DNA of 33,220 nt from Streptomyces tibetensis (GCF_007655005.1 NZ_SZVW01000039.1:1-33220); one strand, 5' to 3'; shown: positions 21,532-29,570, counted from the stretch's first letter. Notes: generated by a model from the sequence alone, not told the origin. A program made the numbers and translations.

Positions 21532-23021
21532 TCCGGCTGTGTCTGCACGTTGAGCTCACGCTGGTGGACCCGGCGGGCCGGGTCGGTGCGCCGGTCGTCG
21601 AGCTTCAGGACGTCGAAGCCCCGGGCGATCTCGTTCGAGTAGATGTAGCCGTTGTAGTAGTACGCCGACCACGAGCCGCCCGTCTGGATCACGTCGGTGG
21701 TCAACGGGCCGCGGTCGAAGTAGGCGATCTCCTTCGGCTCGGCCGAGTCGGTGAAGTCCCAGACGGAGACGCCGCCCTGGTACCAGGCCTGGACCATGAT
21801 GTCCTTGCCCTTGACCGGGATGAGCGAGCCGTTGTGGGCGACACAGTTCTCGGTGTCCGCCTGGTGGCGGGGGATCTTGAAGTAGCTGCGGAAGACGAGC
21901 TTGCGCTTGTCGCCCTTGCCGACGATGTCGTAGATGCCGTCGGCACCACGGTCCGGGCCGATCTCCGCGTTGCAGGTGGCCGCGCCACCGCCGCCCAGCT
22001 CGTCGGTGAAGACGACCTTGTTCGCCTTCTGGTTGAAGGTCGCCGAGTGCCAGAACGCGAAGTTCACGTTGTCCTGCACGCGGTCGATGACCCTCGGGCG
22101 TTCCGGGTCCCTGATGGAGAACAGGATGCCGTCGCCCATGCAGGCGCCCGCGGCCAGGTCCTTCGAGGGCAGCACGGTGATGTCGTGGCAGCCGGTGGTC
22201 TTGGACACGCCCGGGTTGGTGGGTCCGCCCGGGTTGCCGCCGCCGTCCGGACCCTCACCCGGGAACAGCACGGGGAAGCCCACGACCTTCGCCTTCTCGG
22301 GCGCCTTGCGCGGCACCTTGATGACGGAGATGCCGTCGTGCGGCGGCTGGCAGTCCGGGTAGGCGGCGTTCGGCGAGTACGAGGAGACGTACACGTACAC
22401 ATTGCGCCGCTCGGGCACCAGCGTGTGGGTGTGCGAGCCGCAGGCGGTCTCGACGGCCGCGACGTACCTCGGGTTGCGCTTGTCGCTGATGTCGAAGACC
22501 TTCATGCCCTCCCACGAGGACTTCTCGGTCGCCGGCTGGGTGGTGCTGGAGCAACTGCTGTCACTGCGCGAGGAGTCGGTGGACAGGAACAGCAGGTCGC
22601 CGGAGACGGAAATGTCGTTCTGCGAGCCGGGGCACAGCACCTGGGCGACGGTCTTCGGCGCCTTGGGGTTGCTGATGTCGAAGATGCGGAAGCCGTCGTA
22701 GTTGCCCGCGAACGCGTACCTGCCCTGGAAGGCGAGGTCCGAGTTCGTGCCCTTCAGTACGTCCTTGGGGACTTGGGCCAGGTGCTTGATGTTGTCGGAG
22801 TGGACGATCTCGTCCTGTCCGGGTATTTCGCCGCTCTCGATGGCCTCTCGGACCTCTGCCTGGGCGCTCTTGGAGACCTTCTTCGGCGCGGTCGGCGCGT
22901 CCCCCGGGTCGGGGATGGCCCCTGCCGGTGAGGCGGTGAGGAGCGCGGCGAGCAGTCCACCGGCGGCTGCCACAACTCCCAGGCGTCTGCGGCGTGTTCT
23001 GCGGTCGTTCAACAGGATCAC
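21519..23021 (-). CDS. Secreted LVIVD-repeat beta-propeller protein
   Basis: 500-residue exported protein. Residues 1-35 are a signal peptide (basic NDRRTRRRR, hydrophobic core, cleavage after AGA). The mature protein has repeated blocks of the LVIVD/propeller type: YAFAGNYDGFRIFDISNPKAPKTVAQV, GMKVFDISDKRNPRYVAAVET, GGVSVWDFTDSAEPKEIAYFD and GILFSIRDPERPRVIDRV. Histidines in CGSHTHTL, TTGCHDITVL and FWHSATFN and several cysteines could bind metal or form disulfides. The function is unknown. The GTG at 23021 follows GGGAGGA by 5 nt. It is divergent from a DUF305 lipoprotein, a pairing often seen in Streptomyces, which suggests cooperation outside the membrane. Its 3' end overlaps tetR. Confidence 0.9.
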   Translation of the reverse strand: MILLNDRRTRRRRLGVVAAAGGLLAALLTASPAGAIPDPGDAPTAPKKVSKSAQAEVREAIESGEIPGQDEIVHSDNIKHLAQVPKDVLKGTNSDLAFQGRYAFAGNYDGFRIFDISNPKAPKTVAQVLCPGSQNDISVSGDLLFLSTDSSRSDSSCSSTTQPATEKSSWEGMKVFDISDKRNPRYVAAVETACGSHTHTLVPERRNVYVYVSSYSPNAAYPDCQPPHDGISVIKVPRKAPEKAKVVGFPVLFPGEGPDGGGNPGGPTNPGVSKTTGCHDITVLPSKDLAAGACMGDGILFSIRDPERPRVIDRVQDNVNFAFWHSATFNQKANKVVFTDELGGGGAATCNAEIGPDRGADGIYDIVGKGDKRKLVFRSYFKIPRHQADTENCVAHNGSLIPVKGKDIMVQAWYQGGVSVWDFTDSAEPKEIAYFDRGPLTTDVIQTGGSWSAYYYNGYIYSNEIARGFDVLKLDDRRTDPARRVHQRELNVQTQPDYFD

Positions 23022-23210
23022 TGTTTTCCTCCCTGGTTCCGTTCGCTGCGGAACGGTTCACGCACCACGCAGTATCGTCTTCGCCATGCTCATACCAACA
23101 GGGGGCAACAGAATCGCAATGAAGTTTTCTGATCAATGACCCGCGGAAGCGTGCCAGTGCGCCGTCCGCAACTCCAGGTGCTTCCAACCCGCTTGCCACA
23201 GGAGGTCGTT

Positions 23211-23864
23211 GTGCTGTTCCGCCGCGCGTCCCGGGTGTCCGCCGTCACGACGGGGCTGGTCGCCCTGGCCGTGCTCGCGACCGGGGGCTGTGACTCCGGT
23301 CCGGACCGGAAGCCGGCCACCGCGGACGGGCCCTCCGTGATCGCGCCGGGTGAGCCCGGCGAGGCGAACCGCACCCTGTCCGCCGAGGAGGCCACCGACC
23401 GGCGCTCGGAGAACGACTCCCCCAACTCCGCCGACGTCTCCTACGTCCGCATGATGATCGAGCACCACGCCCAGGCGCTGGTGATGACCGAACTCGTCCC
23501 GAGACGCGCCGAGTCGAAGGACGTGAAGCGGATCGCCGAGCGCATCGCCGCCGGCCAGAAGCCCGAGATCGAGGCGATGAAGGGCTGGCTGAAGTCGTAC
23601 GGCAAGCCCTTGAAGGCCGAGCGGCACGAGCACACCACGATGCCGGGCATGGCGACAAAGGCCCAGCTGAAGAAGCTCCGCGCCGCCGACGGGCAGGCGT
23701 TCGACCACCTCTTCCTGACCCTGATGACGACCCATCACCAAGGCGCGATCACCATGGCCACGGACGTGAAGGGGCAGGGCAACAACATCCGCGTCGAGGA
23801 GATGGCCGACGAGGTGATCGCACAGCAGACGAGCGAGATCACGCGGATGCGGAACATGCTTTGA
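23211..23864 (+). CDS. DUF305 family lipoprotein
   Basis: 217-residue exported protein. The N-terminus is a lipoprotein signal with lipobox LATGGC, giving a lipidated C27. The DUF305 domain (about 75-215) is a ferritin-like four-helix bundle. It has the two diagnostic His-rich helices, SYVRMMIEHHAQALVMTELV and FLTLMTTHHQGAITMATDV, together with several methionines, an arrangement often linked to copper. The GTG at 23211 is chosen because GGAGG lies 5 nt upstream and the resulting protein has a correct lipoprotein signal. The ATG at 23136 would bury the signal behind 25 residues. Divergent from the LVIVD protein; both are likely on the outer face of the membrane. A copper-handling role is an inference. 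Confidence 0.92.
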   Translation: MLFRRASRVSAVTTGLVALAVLATGGCDSGPDRKPATADGPSVIAPGEPGEANRTLSAEEATDRRSENDSPNSADVSYVRMMIEHHAQALVMTELVPRRAESKDVKRIAERIAAGQKPEIEAMKGWLKSYGKPLKAERHEHTTMPGMATKAQLKKLRAADGQAFDHLFLTLMTTHHQGAITMATDVKGQGNNIRVEEMADEVIAQQTSEITRMRNML

Positions 23865-24118
23865 GCTGTTCTTCATGGTCGCCGGTGACTGACTGCGACG
23901 GTTCTCGGGGCGGAGTGAGCATGACCGCCCCGGTCGCTGCGCCTGCGGCATCCCAGCGCTCGTCGGGGGCGGAAGCGGGTGAGCGCGCTCGTACCGGTCG
24001 TGCCGCAGCGATATGGGGAGGATCAGCGGCAAGCTGAGCTCGTCTTCCCACCCGCTGTGTGGCGCCTGTCTTCCCCCTCGGCTCAGCCGCGCGCAGCCCC
24101 ACGTACCTGCCGCGACGG
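23865..24118. other. Gene-free stretch between the DUF305 gene and the small protein gene
   Basis: 254 nt with lower GC at would-be third positions than neighbouring genes in every frame I checked. A short frame at 23921-24037 has a GGAG 5 nt before its ATG, but about 15 of 39 codons end in A or T, so I do not count it. No clear hairpin or promoter is visible. Confidence 0.5.
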
Positions 24119-24391
24119 TCAGCGCCGCCAGGCCGCCAGGCCGCCGATCGTCCCTCGGTACGCGCCGGGGTCCAGATGCACCTCCGTGTCCTCGTCCTCC
24201 AACGGGCCGGCTGCACCCTCGGGGCCGTGCAGCACACGCAGTGTGTCGCCCGGCCCTGCCCTTGCCGGGTCGCGGCCGTCCGTCATCCGGGGTGAGATCT
24301 CCCTGCCGTCGCGGGTGCGGAGCGTGCACTCGTCGGACGTGTTGCCGACGCCGACCACGACGGCCTCGGTCCACCTGCCCGGAATCGGCAT
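24119..24391 (-). CDS. Small hypothetical protein
   Basis: 90-residue acidic protein, not recognised. Predicted strands GRWTEAVVVGVGNTSDECTLRTRDG and DTLRVLHGPEG suggest a small beta-barrel-like domain, and the end is DPGAYRGTIGGLAAWRR. Codon use has mostly G/C third positions, supporting real coding, although several GCA and CGT/GGT codons appear. The ATG at 24391 has no strong ribosome-binding site. It lies 41 nt downstream of the DUF6214 gene on the same strand, and so is probably translated from the same message. The frame is open further upstream but there it only shadows DUF6214. No function is proposed. Confidence 0.55.
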   Translation of the reverse strand: MPIPGRWTEAVVVGVGNTSDECTLRTRDGREISPRMTDGRDPARAGPGDTLRVLHGPEGAAGPLEDEDTEVHLDPGAYRGTIGGLAAWRR

Positions 24392-24432
24392 TGCCGGCGA
24401 CCGCCGCCGGATTCCGAGGCGGTCGGGGCCGT

Positions 24433-24945
24433 TCAGCGCCGGGCGCGGCGCGGTGACAGCAGGCCCGCGTCCCGGGCCTGGCCGATCAGTCGGAGGGAGG
24501 CGCGACGGCTGTGCCCGGTCGCGCCCATCACGGCGAGGATCGGGTCGGCGCCGTCCCGCTGGGCCGCGCGGTACTCCCGTGCCACCAGCCGGCGCCCCTC
24601 CGGCCCGCGGGGCCAGGACGGCCTGGCACGGCGCCCCTGGCCCTCGCATCCGTCGGACCCGGCTGCGGGCCCACACGCCTCCGCCACCGACTCCTCGATC
24701 AAGTCGGCGAGCACGGCCAGGTCGTCGAGGGACAGCGCGGGCTGAGCGCGCATCTCCTCGACGCAGACGCATCCGTCGCCCACGACGGCCAGCGCATCGA
24801 TCCGGGCACCGTCCTCGAACACCAGCCGGAACTCGAACCACCGCGTCGTGCCCTCGTTCTCCCGCACTTCCCACGCGGGGCGCACGGACACCGCACCGTC
24901 CGCCGGAGAGCGATCAGAAAGATTCAGAAAGGCTGCTTTCAGCAC
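24433..24945 (-). CDS. DUF6214 family protein
   Basis: 170-residue protein that I recognise as DUF6214, known mainly from Streptomyces and without assigned function. The N-terminal half is a beta-sheet region (VSVRPAWEVRENEGTTRWFEFRLVFEDGARIDALAVV) followed by a cysteine pair (GCVCVEEM). The C-terminal half, VAREYRAAQRDGADPILAVMGATGHSRRASLRLIGQARDAGLL, looks like a helix-turn-helix segment (about residues 120-165), typical of the winged-helix part of replication or partition proteins. DNA binding is therefore plausible but unproven. The GTG at 24945 is the first start in the open frame and lacks a clear ribosome-binding site; a later GTG start at the VSVRPAW segment is possible. Followed by the small protein gene. 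Confidence 0.75.
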   Translation of the reverse strand: MLKAAFLNLSDRSPADGAVSVRPAWEVRENEGTTRWFEFRLVFEDGARIDALAVVGDGCVCVEEMRAQPALSLDDLAVLADLIEESVAEACGPAAGSDGCEGQGRRARPSWPRGPEGRRLVAREYRAAQRDGADPILAVMGATGHSRRASLRLIGQARDAGLLSPRRARR

Positions 24946-25099
24946 ATGCCGAACGTAACCGCATGATCACATTCCCTATAGATCGGACACGCGCCGCGGG
25001 TGGAGCACAGCACCCTGTCAGCGGAGCCCGACGGGTGCGATGCTGGAGGCGTCAGCGCTCTCCTGAGATCCGTCGGTTCCCCGGGTGAGGAGTTCCGCC

Positions 25100-26443
25100 G
25101 TGCTGCGAGTCGCCGTCGTAGGCTCCGGGCCGAGTGGGTGCTACACCGCCCAGAGCCTCGTCCAGCTGGACTCCGACGTGCGCGTCGACGTCCTGGACCG
25201 GCTGCCGTGCCCGTACGGCCTCGTCCGTTACGGCGTGGCACCCGACCACGAGAAGATCAAGTCGCTGCAGAACAACCTGCGCGCCGTCCTCGAACACGAC
25301 CGGGTCCGGTTCCTCGGCGGCGTGCAGGTCGGCCCCGGCGGCGTGACCGTCGCGCGGCTGCGGGAGCTCTACCACGCGGTGGTGTACTGCATGGGCGCCG
25401 CGACCGACCGGCGGCTGGGGATCCCCGGGGAGGACCTGCCGGGCAGCTGGTCGGCGACGCAGTTCGTGTCCTGGTACAGCGCCCACCCGGACGCCGTGGA
25501 CGCCGGTTTCCTGCGGGACGCCCGGTCGGCCGTGGTCGTCGGCGTGGGCAATGTCGCCGTGGACGTCACGCGGATGCTGGCCCGGGGCCTGGCCGAGCTC
25601 ACCCCGACCGACATGCCCCAGGCGGCCCTGACCACCCTCGCGGACAGCCGGGTGACCGAGATCCACATGGTGGGCCGGCGCGGTCCGTCCCAGGCCCGGT
25701 TCACCACCAAGGAGCTGCGCGAACTGGGCACGCTGCCGGAGACCGACCTCGTGGTGGATCCGGCGGAGCTGGCCCTGGACCCGGGGTACACGGACCCGTC
25801 AGCGCTGCCCGCACCCCAGCGCCGCAACGTGGAGGTGCTGCGCGGCTGGGCGGAGACACCCCCGGCGGGCGCGCCACGCCGCATCCACCTCCGGTTCTTC
25901 CTCCGCCCGGCCGAACTCCTCGCCGAGCAGGGCCACGTGGCCGCCGCACGGTTCGAACGCACGGCTCCGGACGGCCACGGCGGCGTGACGGGTACGGGCC
26001 GGCACGAGGTCATCGAGGGACAGCTGGTCCTGCGCTCGGTGGGATACCGCGGAGTCCCCCTGGAGGGCCTTCCGTTCGACCCGGTCACCGGAACCGTGCC
26101 GAACCTGTCCGGCCGCGTCCTGCGCGAGGGCCTCGTCACTCCCGGCGAGTACGTGGCGGGCTGGATCAAGCGCGGCCCCACCGGCGTCATCGGCACGAAC
26201 CGCCCCTGCGCGAAGGAGACGGCGACGTCCCTCCTGGAGGACGCTCCCTCGCTCACCGCGAAGACGGTGCCCGACGACCCCCTGCCCGCTCTGCGCGGGG
26301 AAGGTACCGATCCGGTGGAATGGACCGGCTGGCAGTCGATCGAGCGGGCGGAGGTGGCACTGGGTGCGTCACTGGGCAGGGGCGTGGTGAAACTCCCCGA
26401 CTGGCGGTCGCTCCTGGAAGCCGCTCGGGCCGAGGTCGTCTAG
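25100..26443 (+). CDS. Ferredoxin-NADP+ reductase, FprA/adrenodoxin reductase type
   Basis: 447-residue flavoprotein transferring electrons from NADPH through FAD to ferredoxin, likely supplying cytochromes P450 or other iron-sulfur dependent enzymes. The FAD motif is VAVVGSGPSGCYTAQSL (G8, G10, G13). The adrenodoxin-reductase signature LPCPYGLVRYGVAPDHEKIK follows. The NADP motif is AVVVGVGNVAVDVTRML, and IHMVGRRGPSQARFT is the NADP phosphate-binding helix. The C-terminal GWIKRGPTGVIGTNRPCAKET closes the FAD site. The GTG at 25100 follows GAGGAG by 7 nt; the frame begins 15 nt earlier with another GTG. Convergent with arsR 9 nt away. No ferredoxin or P450 gene is adjacent. Confidence 0.95.
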   Translation: MLRVAVVGSGPSGCYTAQSLVQLDSDVRVDVLDRLPCPYGLVRYGVAPDHEKIKSLQNNLRAVLEHDRVRFLGGVQVGPGGVTVARLRELYHAVVYCMGAATDRRLGIPGEDLPGSWSATQFVSWYSAHPDAVDAGFLRDARSAVVVGVGNVAVDVTRMLARGLAELTPTDMPQAALTTLADSRVTEIHMVGRRGPSQARFTTKELRELGTLPETDLVVDPAELALDPGYTDPSALPAPQRRNVEVLRGWAETPPAGAPRRIHLRFFLRPAELLAEQGHVAAARFERTAPDGHGGVTGTGRHEVIEGQLVLRSVGYRGVPLEGLPFDPVTGTVPNLSGRVLREGLVTPGEYVAGWIKRGPTGVIGTNRPCAKETATSLLEDAPSLTAKTVPDDPLPALRGEGTDPVEWTGWQSIERAEVALGASLGRGVVKLPDWRSLLEAARAEVV

Positions 26444-26452
26444 AGGCGCGCG

Positions 26453-26803
26453 TCAGTCGCCCGGAGAGGCGGCCTGCCGGGCAGCCGCATCGAGCAGCGC
26501 CGCCATGAGCCCCGGGAACAACTCATCGAGCTCGTCCCGCCGCAGCCCGTTCATCTTGGCCGTCCCCCGATACACCTGCCGGATCACCCCGCTCTCCCGC
26601 AACACCCGGAAGTGGTGCGTGGTGGTCGACTTGGTGACGGGCAGCTCAAAGTCCGAACAGGACAACTCCCCTGTCACGCCCGCGAGTTCCCGCACGATCC
26701 GCAACCGCATCGGATCCGAGAGCGCATGCAGCACCCCCTCCAGCCTGATCTCGTCACACGCGGGATGCGGCAGGTCACGGCTGCTGACTGCGGGGGACGA
26801 CAC
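26453..26803 (-). CDS. ArsR-type winged-helix transcriptional regulator
   Basis: 116-residue single-domain repressor. The HTH region is LEGVLHALSDPMRLRIVRELAGVTGELSCSDFELPVTKSTTTHHFRVLRESGVIRQVYRGTAKMNGLR, covering helices alpha2 to the wing; the recognition helix is KSTTTHHFRVL. There is no CxC metal site of the SmtB/ArsR type in alpha3 (ELSCSDF has one Cys), so it probably senses an organic compound or redox state. The GTG at 26803 is preceded by GGGAGTGGAG. It is divergent from an OYE-family gene, and the gap holds two matching dyads, so it very likely represses that gene and itself. Confidence 0.92.
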   Translation of the reverse strand: MSSPAVSSRDLPHPACDEIRLEGVLHALSDPMRLRIVRELAGVTGELSCSDFELPVTKSTTTHHFRVLRESGVIRQVYRGTAKMNGLRRDELDELFPGLMAALLDAAARQAASPGD

Positions 26804-26833
26804 GGCGGCTCCACTCCCTCGGGGACTCCATAG

Positions 26834-26849
26834 TACGAGAACCCTCGTA
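26834..26849. promoter_or_regulatory. ArsR operator copy 1 (TACGAG-N4-CTCGTA)
   Basis: TACGAG-AACC-CTCGTA is a perfect 6-bp-arm dyad 31 nt from the arsR start. A near-identical dyad lies 34 bp away, centre to centre, on the other side of TTGACA (26852-26857). The duplicated symmetry between divergent genes makes it a strong operator candidate for the adjacent ArsR protein. Confidence 0.75.
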
Positions 26850-26851
26850 GT

Positions 26852-26883
26852 TTGACATCCACCGTACTACGATGCCTATCGTA
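26852..26883 (+). promoter_or_regulatory. OYE promoter and ArsR operator copy 2 (TACGAT-N4-ATCGTA)
   Basis: TTGACA (26852-26857) is a consensus -35. A TATCGT (26877-26882) lies 19 nt downstream and could be the -10, although the spacing is long. TACGAT-GCCT-ATCGTA (26868-26883) overlaps it as a perfect 6-bp-arm dyad. Binding of ArsR would block the promoter of the flavin oxidoreductase gene. Confidence 0.7.
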
Positions 26884-26923
26884 CGAGTCGACATCGGCCC
26901 CGTGACGAATGGAGTCCGCCGTG

Positions 26924-28000
26924 ACCGCGCTCTTCGAGCCCTTCACCCTGCGCGAGCTGACGATCCCGAACCGCGTGTGGATGCCCCCGATGTGCCAGTA
27001 CTCGGCGGCGCCGGAGGGCCCGGAGACCGGAGCGCCCACCGACTGGCACTTCGCGCACTACGCCGCTCGCGCCACCGGCGGCACGGGCCTGATCATCGTC
27101 GAGGCGACCGCGGTGTCCCCGCAGGGGCGCATCTCCCCCTACGACCTGGGCATCTGGAACGACACACAGGTCGAGGCGTTCCGCCGCGTCACCGGCTTCC
27201 TCACCGCGCAGGGCACGGTGCCCGCGATCCAGCTCGCGCACGCCGGCCGCAAGGCATCGACGGACCGCCCCTGGAAGGGCGGCGCGCCGGTCGGCCCGGA
27301 CGCCCACGGCTGGGACGCGCTCGCCCCGAGCCCGCTCGCCTTCGACGACGGGCATCCGGTCCCGGCCGAGCTGACCGTCGACCAGATCAGGTCCGTCGTC
27401 GGGCAGTTCGCCACCGCGGCCCGCCGTGCGCTCGCCGCCGGCTTCGAGGTCGCCGAGATCCACGGCGCCCACGGCTACCTGATCAACGAGTTCCTCTCCC
27501 CGCACTCCAACCACCGCACCGACGCCTACGGCGGTTCGTACGAGAACCGCACCCGCTTCGCCCTCGAAGTCGTCGACGCCGTACGGGAGGTCTGGCCGGA
27601 CGACAAGCCGCTGTTCTTCCGCATCTCGGCGACCGAGTGGCTGGAGGACGGCGGCTGGAGCGCGGACGACACGGTCCGCTTCGCCGCCGACCTGCGGGCC
27701 CACGGCGTCGACTTGCTGGACGTCTCCACCGGCGGCAACGCCTCCGGCGTCCGCATCCCCACCGGCCCCGGCTACCAGGTGCCGTTCGCCGCCCGGGTGA
27801 AGAACGAGACGGCCCTGCCGGTCGCCGCGGTCGGGCTCATCACCGAGGTCGAGCAGGCCGAGAAGATCCTGGCCAACGGGGAGGCGGACGCGGTCCTGCT
27901 GGGCCGCGAACTCCTGCGCAACCCCTCGTGGGCACGGCTCGCGGCGCGCGAACTCGGCGGCGAGGTACGGGTGCCGGACCAGTACCACCGGTCGGTCTGA
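26924..28000 (+). CDS. NADH:flavin oxidoreductase, OYE family (YqjM-like)
   Basis: 358-residue FMN-dependent ene-reductase of the thermophilic-like (YqjM) subgroup, reducing activated C=C bonds of enones, quinones and similar electrophiles with NAD(P)H. Key residues: redox-tuning cysteine C25 in MPPMCQYSA, the substrate His in AIQLAHAGRKAS, the HGAHGYLINEFLSPHSNHR loop with the active His pair, YGGSYENRTRF and the C-terminal FMN phosphate site (VGLITEVEQAEKIL, DAVLLGRELLRNPSW). The GTG at 26924 is chosen because GGAG lies 6 nt upstream and the protein begins at the family N-terminus; an ATG at 26909 is open in frame. Likely induced when electrophiles release the divergently encoded ArsR repressor. 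Confidence 0.95.
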   Translation, partial: TALFEPFTLRELTIPNRVWMPPMCQYSAAPEGPETGAPTDWHFAHYAARATGGTGLIIVEATAVSPQGRISPYDLGIWNDTQVEAFRRVTGFLTAQGTVPAIQLAHAGRKASTDRPWKGGAPVGPDAHGWDALAPSPLAFDDGHPVPAELTVDQIRSVVGQFATAARRALAAGFEVAEIHGAHGYLINEFLSPHSNHRTDAYGGSYENRTRFALEVVDAVREVWPDDKPLFFRISATEWLEDGGWSADDTVRFAADLRAHGVDLLDVSTGGNASGVRIPTGPGYQVPFAARVKNETALPVAAVGLITEVEQAEKILANGEADAVLLGRELLRNPSWARLAARELGGEVRVPDQYHRSV

Positions 28001-28080
28001 TCCGGCCGGTGCGATCCGGTCGGTGCGATCCGTTCGGCGCGATCCGGCCCGTCCGATCCGGCCGTCCGATCCGGCACCCG
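27999..28080. repeat. Degenerate 14-bp tandem repeat abutting the OYE stop codon
   Basis: Units beginning GATCCG repeat at 27999, 28013, 28027 and 28041 (14 bp each), then 28055 (13 bp) and 28068. The first unit shares its GA with the TGA stop codon. Unit ends vary (GGTGC, GGCGC, CGTCC). The array fills the gap before the convergent esterase gene, so it may be tolerated non-functional sequence or affect transcript ends. Observed directly; role unknown. Confidence 0.8.
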
Positions 28081-28090
28081 CAGAGGCACC

Positions 28091-29443
28091 TCAACCGGCC
28101 GCGCACGCCGTTCCGTTGAGCGTGAACGCGGCCGGGGCGGCACTGTTGCCCGTGTGAGAGGCCTGGTAGCCGAAGCTCACGCTGGCGCCCGGCGCGATGG
28201 TGCCGTTGTACGACACGTTGGTGGCGGTGACCGACCCGGACGACGGCGCGTACGTGGCGCCCCAGCCGCCCGTGACCGCCTGACCGGCGGGCAGCGTGAA
28301 GCCGAGCTTCCAGCCGTTGACGGTCGTCGTGCCGGTGTTGGTGAGGGTCACGGAGGCGGTCAGCCCGGTGTTCCAGGCGTTCACCGAGGCCCTCACCCGG
28401 CAGGCGCCGGGCTGGGGTTGGGGAGCCGGGCCGGAGCCGTCCAGGCCGAAGAAGGTGAGCACGCGGGACGCCATGCCCTGGGCGTACAGGTTGTGGCCGA
28501 CGCCCTGGAGACTGATGGCCTCCACGGGAGCCCGGTCACCCGTGCCGCCGTAGCGGGTGCGGGTCCAGCCGGACTGGGGCGTGTCGGTGCTGGTGGGTGT
28601 CTGACTCACGCCCTGCACGTTCGTCCACTGCTTGATCTGCTCGCCGAAGTTGGGGTAGCGCAGGACGTCGTCCTCGGTGCCGTGCCAGATCTGCATGCGG
28701 GGCCGGGGGCCGGTGTAGCCGGGATAGGCGCCCCGGGCAAGATCGCCCCACTCCTTCGCGGTGCGGGTGACCGTGCCGCCCGAGCAGGCGCTGTTCCACT
28801 CGGAGCCGTCGGTGGTGGCGAAGCAGCCGAACGGGACGCCCGAGAAGGCGGCGCCCGCCGCGAACACGTCCGGGTAGTCCCCGAGCAGGACGTTCGTCAT
28901 CATCGCGCCGGAGGAGATGCCGGTGGCGAACACCCGGCCCGTGTCGGCGTCGTAGGTGCGGGTGACCCAGTCGATCATCGACTTGACGCCGACGGGGTCG
29001 CTGCCGCCGCCGCGGCGCAGGGCCTGGGGCGAGGAGACGTCGAAGCACTTGCTGCTGCGGGTGACGGACGGGTACAGCACGATGAATCCGTACCGGTCGG
29101 CGAGCGTGTCGTACTCGGTGCCGTTGTACATGTCCGGGCCCGATCCGGTGCACCAGTGCACCGCTACCACGACCGCCGGCTTCGGGGTCACGCTCTCCGG
29201 TACGTACAGGTACATCCGCAGGTTGCTGGGGTTGGTACCGAAGTTCGTGACCTCGGTGAGGGCCGCGGCGGGTACGGCCCCTTTGCGGGCGAGGCCGGGG
29301 GCGGAACCGCGGGTGGGCTCGTCGGCGGCGGCCGCGGGAGCGGTGAGCACGGTGGCCGCGACCAGCGGCAACAGCGCGGCGACCAGCGCGAGGAGAACCG
29401 ACCGCAGGGGTCTCCTCGACCTGAGGTGGGGGGTGGCAGGCAC
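28091..29443 (-). CDS. Secreted CE1-type esterase (PHB depolymerase family) with CBM2
   Basis: 450-residue exported carbohydrate esterase. Residues 1-40 are a twin-basic signal peptide (cleavage after AAA). The alpha/beta-hydrolase domain of the PHB-depolymerase/feruloyl and acetylxylan esterase type spans about 65-335. The nucleophile is S177 in GISSGAMMT, acid D258 or D259 in HGTEDDVLRY and base H317 in GVGHNLY. The opening RMYLYVPESVTPKPAVVVAVHWCTG is characteristic. After a proline-rich linker (GPAPQPQPG) a cellulose-binding CBM2 follows (347-449) with conserved tryptophans and terminal cysteines. It would deacylate plant cell-wall polysaccharides bound to cellulose. The GTG at 29443 is preceded by GAAGGA 8 nt upstream. 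A CebR-like box upstream suggests induction by cello-oligosaccharides. Confidence 0.93.
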   Translation of the reverse strand: MPATPHLRSRRPLRSVLLALVAALLPLVAATVLTAPAAAADEPTRGSAPGLARKGAVPAAALTEVTNFGTNPSNLRMYLYVPESVTPKPAVVVAVHWCTGSGPDMYNGTEYDTLADRYGFIVLYPSVTRSSKCFDVSSPQALRRGGGSDPVGVKSMIDWVTRTYDADTGRVFATGISSGAMMTNVLLGDYPDVFAAGAAFSGVPFGCFATTDGSEWNSACSGGTVTRTAKEWGDLARGAYPGYTGPRPRMQIWHGTEDDVLRYPNFGEQIKQWTNVQGVSQTPTSTDTPQSGWTRTRYGGTGDRAPVEAISLQGVGHNLYAQGMASRVLTFFGLDGSGPAPQPQPGACRVRASVNAWNTGLTASVTLTNTGTTTVNGWKLGFTLPAGQAVTGGWGATYAPSSGSVTATNVSYNGTIAPGASVSFGYQASHTGNSAAPAAFTLNGTACAAG

Positions 29444-29506
29444 GTCCGGGTTCCTTCCGTCGTGGGAGGCGTCCGTTCGGGCATGGTGGCATGGACATGG
29501 CCGCCA

Positions 29507-29520
29507 TGGAAGCGCTCCCA
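29507..29520. promoter_or_regulatory. CebR-like operator (TGGAAGCGCTCCCA)
   Basis: This 14-mer differs at one position from the CebR palindrome TGGGAGCGCTCCCA, the operator of the cellobiose-responsive LacI-family repressor of Streptomyces. It lies 64 nt upstream of the esterase start, on a gene whose product binds cellulose. The sequence match is seen directly; binding is inferred. Confidence 0.65.
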
Positions 29521-29570
29521 CGTGACTGCCGCCGCGACCAGCGGCGACCGAACCAGTTCTGCACGAGGCG

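Noticed and set aside
23921..24037. 39-codon frame with GGAG before ATG
   Set aside because: About 15 codons end in A or T, unlike genes here, and the peptide has no recognisable features.
25000..26508. Plus-strand 502-codon frame overlapping the ferredoxin reductase
   Set aside because: Another frame of a clear FprA gene; Arg/Pro/Gly-rich without motifs.
27999..28080. GATCCG repeats considered as a terminator or coding extension
   Set aside because: No stable inverted symmetry over the whole array, and the frame is closed by the stop codon at its first base.
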